Positions 6,780 to 16,200 of a DNA stretch of 64,000 nucleotides are shown piece by piece (within the stretch, counting starts at the first letter, position 1; each line of letters opens with the position of its first letter). A model generated the notes under the pieces. It did not search any database. It was not told where the DNA came from and saw nothing but the letters and a program-made list of their open reading frames with translations. The stretch spans positions 186,001-250,000 of the forward strand of contig NZ_AUIK01000009.1 in NCBI RefSeq assembly GCF_000423665.1, written 5' to 3'. This stretch comes from Solirubrobacter soli DSM 22325. Lineage in GTDB: Bacteria; Actinomycetota; Thermoleophilia; Solirubrobacterales; Solirubrobacteraceae. The translations under genes were made by a program, and so were the position numbers.

Positions 6780-8102
6780 AGGCAGGTCTTCCGGCGTGAG
6801 ACACCAGCGGAGGCCGGTGTGGCGGCGGCGCAGGTCGGCGACGTCGGCGCGGACGTCGCGATCGTGCAGCAGGACTGCGGCGATGGCGGCCGCGATCGCG
6901 GGCATGTCGTCGGAGACGAAGCCCTGGCGGGTGATCGCCTGCGTGCCGAAACGGACGCCGCCGGCCGGGTCGACCGGGACGCCGATCTCGGAGCTGAGGA
7001 TGTTGCTCTCGGCGAGCTTGAGCGCGGCGGCGGTGCCGCCGCCCGGGACGTCGATCGCGACGTGGTGGGACTCGGTGAAGCCGCGCGCGGCGGCGAGGAC
7101 GTCCAGGCCCGCCTCGGACAAGGCCGCGGCGAGTGCCTGGGCGTTGGCGATGCACTGGTCGGCGTACCCGCCGCCCGACCGGTCCCGCTCCAGGGCGGCA
7201 GCCGCCAGCGGCACCAGCCGCGAGGCGTCGTAGTTGGCGACCAGCGCGGGGAAGACGGCGTTCGCGACCTGCTCCGCCAATTCCTCGTCGTTGGTGACGA
7301 TGACGCCGCCGGGCGGCCCGCCGAAGGACTTGTAGGTGGAGAACGTCACGAGGTCGGCGCCCTCGCGCAGCGGGTCCTGGAAGCGGCCCTCCGCGATCAG
7401 CCCGGCGACGTGGGACGCGTCGTAGAGCAACGGGATGCCGTGCGCGCGGACGGTCTCGGAGATCGCGGTCAGCCGGTGCGGGAAGAGCATCAGGCTCGCA
7501 CCCACGACGACCAGCCGCGGGACCTCCCAGCCGAGGAACTCGTCCAGCGCGTCGACGTCGACGTCCAGCTCCGCGGCGTCGTACGGCAGCGGCGCGACCC
7601 GCAGCCCGCGCACGCTCGGCACGCCCACGGCGTGGTGGGAGAGATGGCCGCCGGCCCAGTCGGGGAGCACGGCGATCGTGTCGCCCGGCTCGGTCAGTGC
7701 CGTGTACACGGCGAGGTTGGCGAGGGTCGCGCTCGTCGGCCGCACCTCGGCGAACGCCGCGCCCATGAGCCGCGCGATCGCGTTCGCGGCGGTGACCTCG
7801 ACCACGTCGATCGGCTCGAGCCCCGCCTGGTACTTGGCGCCCGGGTACCCCATGCTCGGCTGCGCGGCGAGCGCGGCCTCGTGCAGCGCGGAGACCAGCG
7901 GGCTGGGGACGTTCGTGCCGGCGTAGAGCTGCAGGCAGTCCTCATCGAGCCGGCGCGCGTGCTCGCGGGCGGAACGGGCGGCGCGCTCGAGGGCGAAGGC
8001 GGCGTCGGTGGGCAGTGCGGCCTCGACGGCGGACAGGCGGGCGAGCGCGGGCGGAGTCGCCCAGGGTGCGATGTAGCTCTCCACGGCGGCGTAGGGTGAC
8101 AA
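6777..8102 (-). CDS. Serine hydroxymethyltransferase-like PLP enzyme
   Basis: 441 residues from TTG 8102; a GTG at 8084 is an equally good start, since TTG lies only 4 bases from the divergent ATG. The fold is that of type I PLP enzymes with SHMT-type order: LQLYAGTNVPSP, the GYPGAKYQAG loop (SHMT EGYPGKRYYGG position), the PTSATLANLAVYTAL segment, YDASHVAGL, and STYKSFGGPPGG carrying the PLP lysine (about K258). The tetrahydrofolate-site residues are not clearly conserved, so it may be a divergent aldolase, methylserine hydroxymethyltransferase or related enzyme rather than housekeeping GlyA. Confidence 0.75.
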   Translation of the reverse strand: MSPYAAVESYIAPWATPPALARLSAVEAALPTDAAFALERAARSAREHARRLDEDCLQLYAGTNVPSPLVSALHEAALAAQPSMGYPGAKYQAGLEPIDVVEVTAANAIARLMGAAFAEVRPTSATLANLAVYTALTEPGDTIAVLPDWAGGHLSHHAVGVPSVRGLRVAPLPYDAAELDVDVDALDEFLGWEVPRLVVVGASLMLFPHRLTAISETVRAHGIPLLYDASHVAGLIAEGRFQDPLREGADLVTFSTYKSFGGPPGGVIVTNDEELAEQVANAVFPALVANYDASRLVPLAAAALERDRSGGGYADQCIANAQALAAALSEAGLDVLAAARGFTESHHVAIDVPGGGTAAALKLAESNILSSEIGVPVDPAGGVRFGTQAITRQGFVSDDMPAIAAAIAAVLLHDRDVRADVADLRRRHTGLRWCLTPEDLP

Positions 8103-8106
8103 ATCG

Positions 8107-8976
8107 ATGCCGGATGAGCTGACAACGCTACGGGAGCTCGAACGCGTTCCGCTCGGGCTGCCCGCCGGCCTGGAGCTCGAGTGGCTCGGCGTCGCGGGCT
8201 ATCAGCTCACCTACGAGGGCACGACCGTGCTCGTCGACCCGTACGTCTCCCGGGCACCCATCCGTGCGCTGCTCCTCCGCCGTCCCACGCTCCCCGACAC
8301 GCGGCTGATCGATCGGCACGTGAGGCGCGCCGACGCGATCCTCGTCGGCCACACCCACTGGGACCACGCCGTCGACGCGCCCGCGATCGCCCGCCGCGAT
8401 CGAGCGACCGTCTACGGCAGCGACTCGCTCGCCCGCCTGATGGCGCTGCACGGCCGGCAGAGCGTGATCGTCGAGCCGCACCGGCGCTACGAGATCGGCC
8501 CGTTCACGGTCAGCTTCACGCCGAGCCGCCACTCGAAGCTGATCTTCGGCCGCAAGGTCCCGTTCGACGGCCCGCTCACGTGCGAGGACCTGCATGCGTT
8601 GAGCCCCGGCGCCTACAAGTGCGGGGCCGTGTTCGGCATCCGGATCGAGGTCGCCGGGACGAGCTTCTACCACCAGGGCAGCGCGGACCTGCGCGACGAC
8701 GAGCGGATCGACCCCGCCGACGTCTTCCTCGCCGGCATCACCGGCCGCCAGGTCACGCCGCACTACTGGCGCCGGATCCTCCCGAAGCTCGATCCGCGCG
8801 TGATCGTCCCGAGCCACTACGACAACTTCTTCGCGCCCCTCTCGAAACCGATGACGCTGGTGCGCAAGCTCGACCTGAACGGTCTGCCGGACGAGATCCG
8901 CGCGGTCAGCGCCGCTACGACGCTCGCCGCCGTGCCGCGAGATCGCGGGCGGCCGCCGGCCACTCCGGGAAGCTGA
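8107..8976 (+). CDS. MBL-fold metal-dependent hydrolase
   Basis: 289 residues of the UlaG-like metallo-beta-lactamase group. The domain starts LEWLGVAGYQLTYEGTTVLVDPY, and the metal motif GHTHWDHAVDAP provides HxHxDH. Later ligand positions are SRHSKLIFG, SFYHQGSADL and PSHYDN near the C-terminus. Proteins of this group act on phosphodiester or lactone-type small molecules; the substrate is unknown. It diverges from the PLP enzyme with almost no space, and its last 62 bases overlap the convergent epimerase gene. Confidence 0.85.
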   Translation: MPDELTTLRELERVPLGLPAGLELEWLGVAGYQLTYEGTTVLVDPYVSRAPIRALLLRRPTLPDTRLIDRHVRRADAILVGHTHWDHAVDAPAIARRDRATVYGSDSLARLMALHGRQSVIVEPHRRYEIGPFTVSFTPSRHSKLIFGRKVPFDGPLTCEDLHALSPGAYKCGAVFGIRIEVAGTSFYHQGSADLRDDERIDPADVFLAGITGRQVTPHYWRRILPKLDPRVIVPSHYDNFFAPLSKPMTLVRKLDLNGLPDEIRAVSAATTLAAVPRDRGRPPATPGS

Positions 8977-9820
8977 ACGCGAAGCCCGCTCCGGTCAGCA
9001 CCCCCGGGACGACGCGGCGCGACTTCAGCACCAGCTCGGTCTCGGTGCGCATGGCGAATGCCCCCAGCTCGAGCATCCACTTCGTCGCGGGGAGCCCGAA
9101 CGGCACGCCCTCCGCGGCGCGCAGCGCGGCCATGAAGTCCTTGTACGGCAGCGGGTTCGGCGCCGCGAGGTTGACCGGGCCGGAGAGGTCCTCGCGCTCG
9201 ATCAGCAGCCGGATCGCGGCCGCGAAGTCGACGTCGTGAATCCAGGAGACGAACTGCCGCCCGCCGGCCGCGGGCCCGCCCAGGCCGCGGCGAACCAACG
9301 TCCGCAGCGTGTCGAAGACGCCGCCGCGATCCGGGCTCATCACCATCGCGCTGCGCATCAGCACGGTCCGCACAGGCGTGTCCGCGGCGGCCTCTTCCCA
9401 GCGCCGGGCCACGTCATACGAGAAGCGCCACGTCTCCGGCGCCCCCTCGGCGCCGAGCACGCCGTCCTCGGCGTTCGGCGGGCCGTAGGTGTCGGCGTAG
9501 ATCGTCGCCGTGCTGGACTGCAGCCACACCCGCGGCGGGACGTCGGCCTGGAGGATCGCCTCGCGCAGCACGGCGGTCGACTCCAGCCGCGAGTCCATGA
9601 TCTCGCGCCGGTTGTCGGAGGTGTAGCGGCAGTCGACGCTGCGGCCCGCGAGGTTGATCAGTGCGTCGGCGCCGTCGAGCGCGCTCGCCCACGGTCCCAG
9701 CGTCCGCCCGTCCCAGCGCGTCCCGCTCGACCGCGCGAGCACGACCACCTCGTCGTCGGCGAAGGCGCGCGCGAGCACCCGCCCGATCTGTCCCGTTCCG
9801 CCCGCGAGCACGATCTTCAT
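8915..9820 (-). CDS. TIGR01777-family NAD(P)-dependent epimerase
   Basis: 301 residues from ATG 9820. The N-terminal Rossmann loop is MKIVLAGGTGQIGRVLARAF. The family-defining segments DALINLAGRSVDCRYTSDNR and RREIMDSRLESTAVLREAI are present, as is FVSWIHDVDFAAAIRLL. These atypical extended SDR proteins (YfcH-like) are found across bacteria as single-domain or fused proteins without a firmly assigned reaction. The gene ends inside the MBL hydrolase gene on the other strand. The ORF frame upstream of this ATG is non-coding shadow of the next gene. Confidence 0.88.
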   Translation of the reverse strand: MKIVLAGGTGQIGRVLARAFADDEVVVLARSSGTRWDGRTLGPWASALDGADALINLAGRSVDCRYTSDNRREIMDSRLESTAVLREAILQADVPPRVWLQSSTATIYADTYGPPNAEDGVLGAEGAPETWRFSYDVARRWEEAAADTPVRTVLMRSAMVMSPDRGGVFDTLRTLVRRGLGGPAAGGRQFVSWIHDVDFAAAIRLLIEREDLSGPVNLAAPNPLPYKDFMAALRAAEGVPFGLPATKWMLELGAFAMRTETELVLKSRRVVPGVLTGAGFAFSFPEWPAAARDLAARRRAS

Positions 9821-9860
9821 CTGACCGATGAGTTCACACGATCCGCCAGGTCTAAACGGC

Positions 9861-10571
9861 ATGAGCCTTCCCATGGTGGTTTCGCGTGCCGAGTGGCTGA
9901 CCGCTCGCAAGGAGCTCCTCCAGCAGGAGAAGGAGCTCACCCGACGCCGTGACGCGATCAGCTCGCAGCGGCGCGAGCTCCCGATGGTCGAGATCGAGAA
10001 GGAGTACGTCTTCACGGGCCCGGACGGCGAGCGCAAGACGCTGCTCGAGCTCTTCGACGGCCGCTCGCAGCTGATCCTCACCCACTTCATGTTCGACCCC
10101 GAGTGGGAGAACGGCTGCCCGAGCTGCACGGCGGGCACGGACGAGATGTCCGACGGGCTGATGCGCCACGTCGCCACCCGCGACACGACGATGGTCTGGG
10201 TCTCGCGCGCGCCGATCTCCAAGCTCGAGGCGTACAAGGCCGCGCACGGCTGGTCGATCCCCTGGTACTCCAGCTACGAGAGCGACTTCAACTACGACTT
10301 CGGGGTCACCCTCGACCCGGCGGTCGCTCCGCCCGCCTACAACTTCCGCGACACGCCGGAGCTGGCGGGCGAGTTCCCGGGCACGAGCGTCTTCCTGCGG
10401 ATCGACGACAAGGTATTCCACACCTACTCGTCCTTCGCGCGCGGGGCCGAGTGGGCCGGCGGGTCCTACGCGTTCCTCGACCTCACGGCGCTCGGCCGCC
10501 AGGAGGACTGGGAGGAGCCGAAGGGCCGCGCGGAGAGCGTGCGCGCCGCGGTGCCCGACTTCGCTACGTGA
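9861..10571 (+). CDS. DUF899 thioredoxin-like protein
   Basis: 236 residues from ATG 9861. It opens VVSRAEWLTARKELLQQEKE, the conserved start of DUF899 proteins, followed by RRRDAISSQRRELPMVEIEK and the thioredoxin-like core LILTHFMFDPEWENGCPSCT. The CPSC pair sits at the position of a redox active site. The family is abundant in actinobacteria and proteobacteria and thought to act in stress or redox chemistry, but no reaction is firmly known. Divergent from the epimerase with 40 bases between the starts. Confidence 0.88.
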   Translation: MSLPMVVSRAEWLTARKELLQQEKELTRRRDAISSQRRELPMVEIEKEYVFTGPDGERKTLLELFDGRSQLILTHFMFDPEWENGCPSCTAGTDEMSDGLMRHVATRDTTMVWVSRAPISKLEAYKAAHGWSIPWYSSYESDFNYDFGVTLDPAVAPPAYNFRDTPELAGEFPGTSVFLRIDDKVFHTYSSFARGAEWAGGSYAFLDLTALGRQEDWEEPKGRAESVRAAVPDFAT

Positions 10572-11322
10572 GCGGCAGGAGGAGGGCGAGCTGGCGCGAC
10601 TGGGCGACGAGCGTGCCGTCGCTCGTCCACAGCTCGCCGTCCTCCTCGAAGAAGCCGTCTCTCGCGAGCCGGCTCGTGAACCGCGCGAGCAGCGGACCGG
10701 TGACCGGGAGTGGCGCGCGGACGTGGACGGTCAGGTCGATGGTGGGCGCGGCGTAGGCCTCGGTCAGCCGCGGCCAGATCGCGGGGTAGTAGCCGTCGGC
10801 GAGCACGCACAGCGCGGGGCCGTCGAGCTCGTCACGCTCGGGCAGGTCGATCCATCCGCCCACCACGCTGGAGTCCGAGCCGGTGATCGGGGCGTCTCCG
10901 AAACGCGGCTGGAGCGCGAGCCGCTCCGTGAACGGAGGCGCGCCCGGGAGCGGGTCCGCGGTCGCTGCGGGCGGGGCGACGACCGGCATCGGCACCGCGC
11001 CGATCTCCGGCGCCTCGTACGCGCCCGAGAAGGCGGCGAGCGCGAGCGCGACCGGCTTGCCGTCCTGCTCCATCCGGGCCGAGACGGTCGACATCGAGCG
11101 ACCGGCTCGCTCGGTCGTGGTGTGGACGCTGACCGGCCCAACCCGCGGCGGACGCAGGAAGTGGGCGGTGATCGAACGCAGTTGGCGGTCCGCGGCCCGC
11201 TGCATCGCGTTGGCGACGATCGCCATCACGTAGCCGCCGTGCGGGCCGCGCGGGGTCGCCCAGCCGTCGGCGATGGCGCCCTCACCGGTGGGCGAGAGCG
11301 CGATGTCCTCGTCGAAGGCCAT
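10564..11322 (-). CDS. Acyl-CoA thioesterase-like double hotdog protein
   Basis: 252 residues from ATG 11322. It has the TesB/thioesterase-like superfamily layout of two hotdog domains: first GPHGGYVMAIVANAMQ, then SITAHFLRPPRVGPVSVHTT and GRSMSTVSARMEQDGK; second WIDLPERDELDG, ADGYYPAIWPRL and TIDLTVHVRAPLP with DGTLVAQSRQLALL at the end. The family hydrolyses acyl-CoA esters in the cytoplasm. The chain-length specificity cannot be read. Converges on DUF899 with an 8-base overlap. Confidence 0.85.
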   Translation of the reverse strand: MAFDEDIALSPTGEGAIADGWATPRGPHGGYVMAIVANAMQRAADRQLRSITAHFLRPPRVGPVSVHTTTERAGRSMSTVSARMEQDGKPVALALAAFSGAYEAPEIGAVPMPVVAPPAATADPLPGAPPFTERLALQPRFGDAPITGSDSSVVGGWIDLPERDELDGPALCVLADGYYPAIWPRLTEAYAAPTIDLTVHVRAPLPVTGPLLARFTSRLARDGFFEEDGELWTSDGTLVAQSRQLALLLPLT

Positions 11323-11352
11323 GCCGTGTGAGGATGGCGTACGCTCGGGCGG

Positions 11353-11700
11353 ATGATCGATGTCGAGCTCCCGATCACGACCGCGCAAGAGCTCCCCGGG
11401 CTCGAGATCCGCGAGAACCTGGGCATCACCTTCGGGCTGGTCGTGCGCAGCATGGGGTTCGCCAAGAGCTTCAGCGCCGGGTTCAAGTCGCTGCGCCAGG
11501 GCGAGGTGTCCGAGTACACCGACCTGCTCGAGGACGCCCGCCGCCACGCGATCGACCGCATGGTCGCCAACGCCAAGCTCCTCGGCGCGAACGGGATCGT
11601 CGCGATGCGCTTCGACTCCTCCGAGATGGGCAACCAGCTGACGGAGGTCGTCGCCTACGGCACCGCCGTCGTGGTCGGACCGTCGCGTGCCGCCGCCTGA
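11353..11700 (+). CDS. YbjQ/UPF0145 family protein
   Basis: 115 residues covering the whole UPF0145 domain: ITTAQELPGLEIRENLGITF, then VRSMGFAKSFSAGFKSLRQG, EYTDLLEDARRHAIDRMVA, and the terminal strand VVAYGTAVVV. The family forms pentameric assemblies and has been suggested to bind metals, but the function is not established. Starts 30 bases from the divergent thioesterase. Its end overlaps the DUF1707 gene by 14 bases, so the pair is co-translated. Confidence 0.9.
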   Translation: MIDVELPITTAQELPGLEIRENLGITFGLVVRSMGFAKSFSAGFKSLRQGEVSEYTDLLEDARRHAIDRMVANAKLLGANGIVAMRFDSSEMGNQLTEVVAYGTAVVVGPSRAAA

Positions 11701-12007
11701 GGCCGAGCGGATCGCCGCGCTGCTCGGGCGCCACTACGCCGAGGACCGGCTCGACGCCGCCGACCTCGACCGCCGCCTCGACCTCGCGTTCGCGGGCTCG
11801 CCCGAGGCGTTGGACGGGTTGCCGGTGCTCGGCCCCGCGGTCGCGCCGAAGCGCCGCTGGGGGCGCCGGCACGGCGAGGCCGGCGTGGCGTCGCCAGGCT
11901 GGATCCCCACCAAGGAGCGGTTCATCGACCCGTCGACCCAGCGCGTCATGCGCGTGTGGGTCGACCCGGGCGACCACTCCCGCCACTACGTGGCCGAGAC
12001 GTCGTAG
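11687..12007 (+). CDS. DUF1707 (SHOCT-like) domain protein
   Basis: 106 residues from GTG 11687. The N-terminal about 45 residues are a DUF1707 domain: EAERIAALLGRHYAEDRLDAADLDRRLDLAF. The rest is basic and lacks a membrane segment, with WIPTKERFIDPSTQRVMRVWVDPG near the end, a segment more typical of small cytoplasmic actinobacterial proteins. DUF1707 is thought to mediate protein-protein contacts or membrane association. It overlaps the YbjQ gene. Function unknown. Confidence 0.8.
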   Translation: MPPPEAERIAALLGRHYAEDRLDAADLDRRLDLAFAGSPEALDGLPVLGPAVAPKRRWGRRHGEAGVASPGWIPTKERFIDPSTQRVMRVWVDPGDHSRHYVAETS

Positions 12008-12017
12008 GTTGGTTCTC

Positions 12018-12314
12018 ATGATCGGACGCCTTTGGAGCGGGCGCACGGAGCCCGCGAACGCCGACGCTTACGAGACCTTCCTGCGCGACGACCTCCTCCC
12101 CGGAGTCGACGCGCTCGGCGCCTATGTCCTGCGTCGCGAGACGCTCGACGGCGCGATCGAGTTCGTCACCTTGACCCTCTTCGAGTCGCTGGATGCGGTG
12201 CGCGCGTTCGCGGGCGACGAGGTCGAGCGGGCGGTCATCGAACCCCGCGCGGAGCAGTTGCTCGCCGAGTACGACCCGCAGGTGCGCCACTTCGAGGTCG
12301 TCGTCCGCCCCTGA
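12018..12314 (+). CDS. Antibiotic-biosynthesis-monooxygenase-like small protein
   Basis: 98 residues from ATG 12018; the long upstream frame is a shadow of the YbjQ and DUF1707 genes. The pattern MIGRLWSGRTEPANADAY, YVLRRETLDGAIEFVTLTLF, ESLDAVRAFAGDEVERAVI, then DPQVRHFEVV is that of a dimeric alpha/beta barrel (ABM fold). Such proteins either oxygenate small aromatics or serve as unknown ligand binders. It follows the DUF1707 gene by 10 bases and is followed by a hairpin at 12324-12341 that probably ends the three-gene transcript. Confidence 0.8.
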   Translation: MIGRLWSGRTEPANADAYETFLRDDLLPGVDALGAYVLRRETLDGAIEFVTLTLFESLDAVRAFAGDEVERAVIEPRAEQLLAEYDPQVRHFEVVVRP

Positions 12315-12323
12315 AACGCGAAA

Positions 12324-12341
12324 ACCGCCTCGGCGGGCGGT
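12324..12341. terminator. Hairpin after the ABM-like gene
   Basis: ACCGCC and GGCGGT arms with a 6-base loop lie 10 bases after the stop at 12314. On the minus strand the right arm continues into TTTTCGCGTTT, so the hairpin also closes copy 2 of the intergenic element read on that strand. It is probably bidirectional. Confidence 0.6.
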
Positions 12342-12349
12342 CTAGGCCG

Positions 12350-12496
12350 GTTATCGGCAGGTCGGGCGAGGACCTTTAGCCCGGTTTGCGTTCGTGGCGC
12401 GTTGCCGCTCATGCGGTGGGGGTGGGCAGGATTTCCTGACACAGAGGACGGAAATCCTTGCCACCCCCGCACAGGGGCGGAACGTCGAACACCCCG
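12350..12496 (-). repeat. Intergenic conserved element, copy 2
   Basis: This fills most of the 233-base gap 12315-12547. Reverse-complemented, it matches copy 1 (6598-6770) at 12464-12496, 12390-12413, 12364-12382 and 12350-12360 without mismatch. The sigma-28-like pair (TAAA and GCCGATAA, 16-base spacer) is conserved on the minus strand. Between blocks 1 and 2 the sequence differs: 12416-12467 forms a long hairpin whose core AGGATTTCC / GGAAATCCT (12428-12436 / 12450-12458) is perfect and is extended by flanking GGGTGG and CCACCC. The element is followed on its strand by the hairpin at 12324-12341. Confidence 0.7.
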
Positions 12497-12512
12497 GCGG
12501 GCCAGAAACGAC

Positions 12513-12536
12513 GAAACCGCCTCGGTGGGCGGTTTC
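12513..12536. terminator. Intrinsic terminator-like hairpin of the DUF1707 membrane gene
   Basis: A perfect 9-base stem (GAAACCGCC / GGCGGTTTC) with a 6-base loop starts 11 bases after the minus-strand stop at 12548. On that strand it is followed by GTCGTTT. The 16-base GGCGGTTTCGTCGTTT is shared with the hairpin at 6751-6779. Confidence 0.65.
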
Positions 12537-12547
12537 GGGGAAGACGG

Positions 12548-13024
12548 TCAGTACTGCGGGCGCCAGCGATGTGGCGGGCGGTGGTGGTGGTGGCGTTTGG
12601 AGGCCGCGATGATCAGCAGCGCGACCAAGAGGACCGGGCCGAGCACCATGCTCAGCGCGAAGACGGCGGCGAGCAGCGCGACGCCGATCGCGACGACCGT
12701 GGCGATCAACGCCAGGCCGACGCCGCTGACGAGCAGGACCCCGACGCCGAGCGCGGCGATCGCCGGGGCGGGCGGGCGCTGGCGGCGGTGATGTGCGGTG
12801 TGCGCGTGGTGGTGGCGACGCGCGGGCGCGGCGGCCTGGCGGTTCGCGCGGGGGAGGTCGGAGATCAGCTTCTCGAGGTCACCCACGGTGACCGAGGCGT
12901 ACGCGAGCCCGATGCGATCCTCGAGCTCGTCGTTCGTGAGCCGCCCGAGCAACGCGTGCTCGCGCAGGAAGGCCACTACCCGCTCACGTTCGGCGTCGGA
13001 CGCACGGAGCTCGGAGTACGTCAT
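12548..13024 (-). CDS. DUF1707 domain protein with His-rich linker and membrane segments
   Basis: 158 residues from ATG 13024. Residues about 4-60 are a DUF1707 domain (LRASDAERERVVAFLREHALLGRLTNDELEDRIGLAYA). A His/Arg-rich linker follows (RRHHHAHTAHHRRQR), then two closely packed hydrophobic segments (AIAALGVGVLLVSGVGLALI and VALLAAVFALSMVLGPVLLVALLII) and a basic His tail (KRHHHHRPPHRW). The His clusters could bind metal, but this is inference. A separate DUF1707 protein is encoded 0.6 kb away on the other strand. Confidence 0.82.
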   Translation of the reverse strand: MTYSELRASDAERERVVAFLREHALLGRLTNDELEDRIGLAYASVTVGDLEKLISDLPRANRQAAAPARRHHHAHTAHHRRQRPPAPAIAALGVGVLLVSGVGLALIATVVAIGVALLAAVFALSMVLGPVLLVALLIIAASKRHHHHRPPHRWRPQY

Positions 13025-13201
13025 GGCGTCCAGTGTGGGTGGTCGTGCGCGCGAATGCAAGGCGACTCGACAAGTCTCTGGCTAACCCCACCTCACGCTT
13101 GACGTTCCAGCGCTGACGTTCCTCAACGCATCCTTGACAGGCCTCCCCACGCCGGATTGAGTTGCGCCCGGAACGGTCCAGGGAGGGAGAGAGGTCGAGT
13201 G

Positions 13202-16200
13202 GTGCTGAGCGTCAAGACGGTCCGCGTAGCCTGCCTGCTGGCGGGGCTTGCGCTCGTCGGTCCCCAGACGGCGCGCGCCGCCGACCCGGCGCTCGACCTC
13301 GAGCGCCTGACGGTCCCCGAGCTGCAGCAGAAGCTTGCTTCGGGTGAGGTCACGAGCGTGCAGGTGACGCGCGCGTACATCAACCGGATCGCGGCCGTCA
13401 ACGCGCGCGGGCCGGGGCTCAACGCGGTGCGCCTGATCAACCCGTCCGCGCTCCAGGACGCCGCCGTCGCGGACCTCGAGCGCGCGACCGGCCACAGCAA
13501 GGGCCCGCTCCAGGGCATCCCGGTCCTCGTCAAGGACAACCTCGACGTCGCCGGCCTGCCGACGACCGCCGGGTCCGTCGCGCTCGAGAACAGCGTCCCG
13601 GCCAAGGACTCGACGGTGGTCGCCAAGCTGCGGGCCTCCGGCGCGGTGATCCTCGGCAAGACCAACCTGACCGAGTTCGCCAACTTCATGACCAGCGGCA
13701 TGCCGAGCGGCTATTCGAGCCTCGGCGGCCAGGTCCTGAACCCCTACGACATCGATGCGACGCCATCCGGCTCGAGCTCCGGCAGCGGCGCCTCGGCGGC
13801 GGCCGGCCTCGCGCCGATCACGATCGGCACCGAGACCTCCGGCTCGATCGTCAGCCCCGCCGCGGCGCAGGGTGACGTCGGCCTGCGGCCCACGGTCGGC
13901 CTGGTGTCCCGCACCGGCATCCTCCCGATCAGCGCCTCGCAGGACACGGCCGGCCCGATCACCAAGACGGTCGCCGACGCGGCGGCGGAGCTGCAGGCCA
14001 TCGCCGGCAAGGACCCGGAGGACCCGGCCACCGACTCCGCGCCCGCGACCGTCCCGAACTACCTGGCCGGCCTCACGCCCACCGCGCTCAACGGCAAGCG
14101 GATCGGCGTGATCAACAACACGAACGCCCAGTACCAGGCGGCGATCGCCGCGATCCAGGCGCTCGGCGCCACGACGGTGCTGATCCCGACCCCGAGCCCC
14201 GCCCAGAACTTCCCCGACATCCTCGCGTCGGAGTTCAAGCGCGACCTCAACGCGTACCTGAGCCGCCTGCCCGCGAACGCCCCGCGCAAGACGCTGCAGG
14301 ACATCATCGACTACAACACCGCGCACGCGGACGAGGCGCTGAAGTTCGGCCAGACGCAGCTGACGGCGTCGCAGGCGATCGACCTGAGCGACCCGGCGAC
14401 CAACGCCGCCTACATCGCCAACCGTGACGGCGGCCGCGCCGCCACCCGCGCCGCGATCGACAACGCGCTGACCACCAACACCCTCGACGCGATCATGACG
14501 CCGTCGGGCACGCTGACCGGCACCGGCGCGCGAGCCGGCTACCCGCAGATCGTCGTCCCGGCCGGCTACAACGCCGCCAACCGCCTGCCGGTCGGCATCG
14601 CCTTCAACGGCACCGCCTACAGCGAGGCCAACCTGCTCGCCTTCGCCTACGCCTACGAGCAGGCGACCAAGCTGCGCAAGCCGGTGAGCGAGATCAACCC
14701 CGCCGTCTGGCGCTGCTGGTCCGGCAACCCGCGCTCCTGCCCGCCCGGCAAGGAGGTCGCGACCGGCGTGACGCTCGACTTCCCGCTCGAGACCGCGACG
14801 GTGCAGGACCTGCAGGCGCGGATGACGGCGGGCACGCTGACCGCGACGCAGCTGACGAAGGCCTACCTGCAGCGGATCGCGCTCACCAACACCGAGGGCC
14901 CGTCGCTGGACGCCGTTCGCGCCATCAACCCGAAGGCGCTCCAGGAAGCGGCGGCACTCGACCAAGAGCGCGCCGCCGGCCACGTCCGCGGCCCGCTCCA
15001 CGGCATCCCGGTGATCGTCAAGGACAACCTCGACGCGGCCGGCATCCCGACGACCGCCGGGTCCGTGGCGCTCGAGAACAGCATCCCCGCGAAGGACTCG
15101 CCGGTCGTGGCCAAGCTGCGCGCCGCCGGCGCCGTCCTGCTCGGCAAGGCCAACCTGTCCGAGTTCGCCAACTTCCTCACCAACGGCATGCCGAGCGGCT
15201 ACTCGAGCCTCGGCGGTCAGGTGCTGAACCCGTACAACGCCGACATCACGCCGAGCGGGTCGAGCTCCGGCTCCGGCGCGATCGCGGCCACCGGCCTGGC
15301 GGCGATCACGATCGGCACGGAGACCTCCGGCTCGATCGTCTCGCCCTCGGCGGCGCAGGGGATCGTCGGCCTGCGGCCCACGATCGGCCTCGTGAGCCGG
15401 ACCGGCATCCTCCCGATCAGCGCCACGCAGGACACGGCCGGCCCGATGACCCGCACGGTCGCCGACGCCGCCGCCGAGCTCTCAGCGATCGCCGGCAAGG
15501 ATCCGGAGGACCCGGCCACCGCGACCGCCCCCGACACGGTCCCGGACTACCTCGGCGGGCTCTCCACGACCGCGCTCGCCGGCAAGCGGATCGGCGTGAT
15601 CAACAACACGAACGCCAACTACCAGGCGGCGATCGCGGCGATCCAGGCGCTCGGCGCGACCACCGTGGTCGTGGGCACGCCCAGCTCGAACGCGCCCTTC
15701 GACATCCTCACGCCGGAGTTCAAGCGCGACCTCAACGCGTACCTGTCGCGGCTGCCCGCCAACGCGCCCCGCAAGACGCTGCAGGACATCATCGACTACA
15801 ACACCGCGAACGCCGCCGACGCCACGAAGTACGGCCAGTCGCAGCTGACCGCGAGCCAGGCCACGGACCTGACGGACCCGGCCCAGAACGCCGCGTACGT
15901 CACGGCCCGCGACACGCAGCGCCGGGCCGCGCAGCAGGCGATCGACAACGCCCTGACGACCAACACCGTCGAGGCGCTGATGACGCCGTCCGGCACGCTG
16001 ACCGGCATCGGCGCGCGCGCCGGCTACCCGCAGCTGGTCGTGCCCGCCGGGTACGCGGCCGGCAGCCGCGACCCGGTCGGGATCGCCTTCAACGGCACCG
16101 CCTACAGCGAGGCGAAGCTGCTCGCGTTCGGCTACGCCTACGAGCAGGCGACGAAGCTGCGCAAGCCGCCGAGCGAGATCAACCCGAGCCTGTGGCGCTG

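Noticed and set aside
13134..13162. TTGACA box as promoter of the double amidase
   Set aside because: TTGACA is present at 13134, but no convincing -10 hexamer at 16-18 bases; too weak to list.
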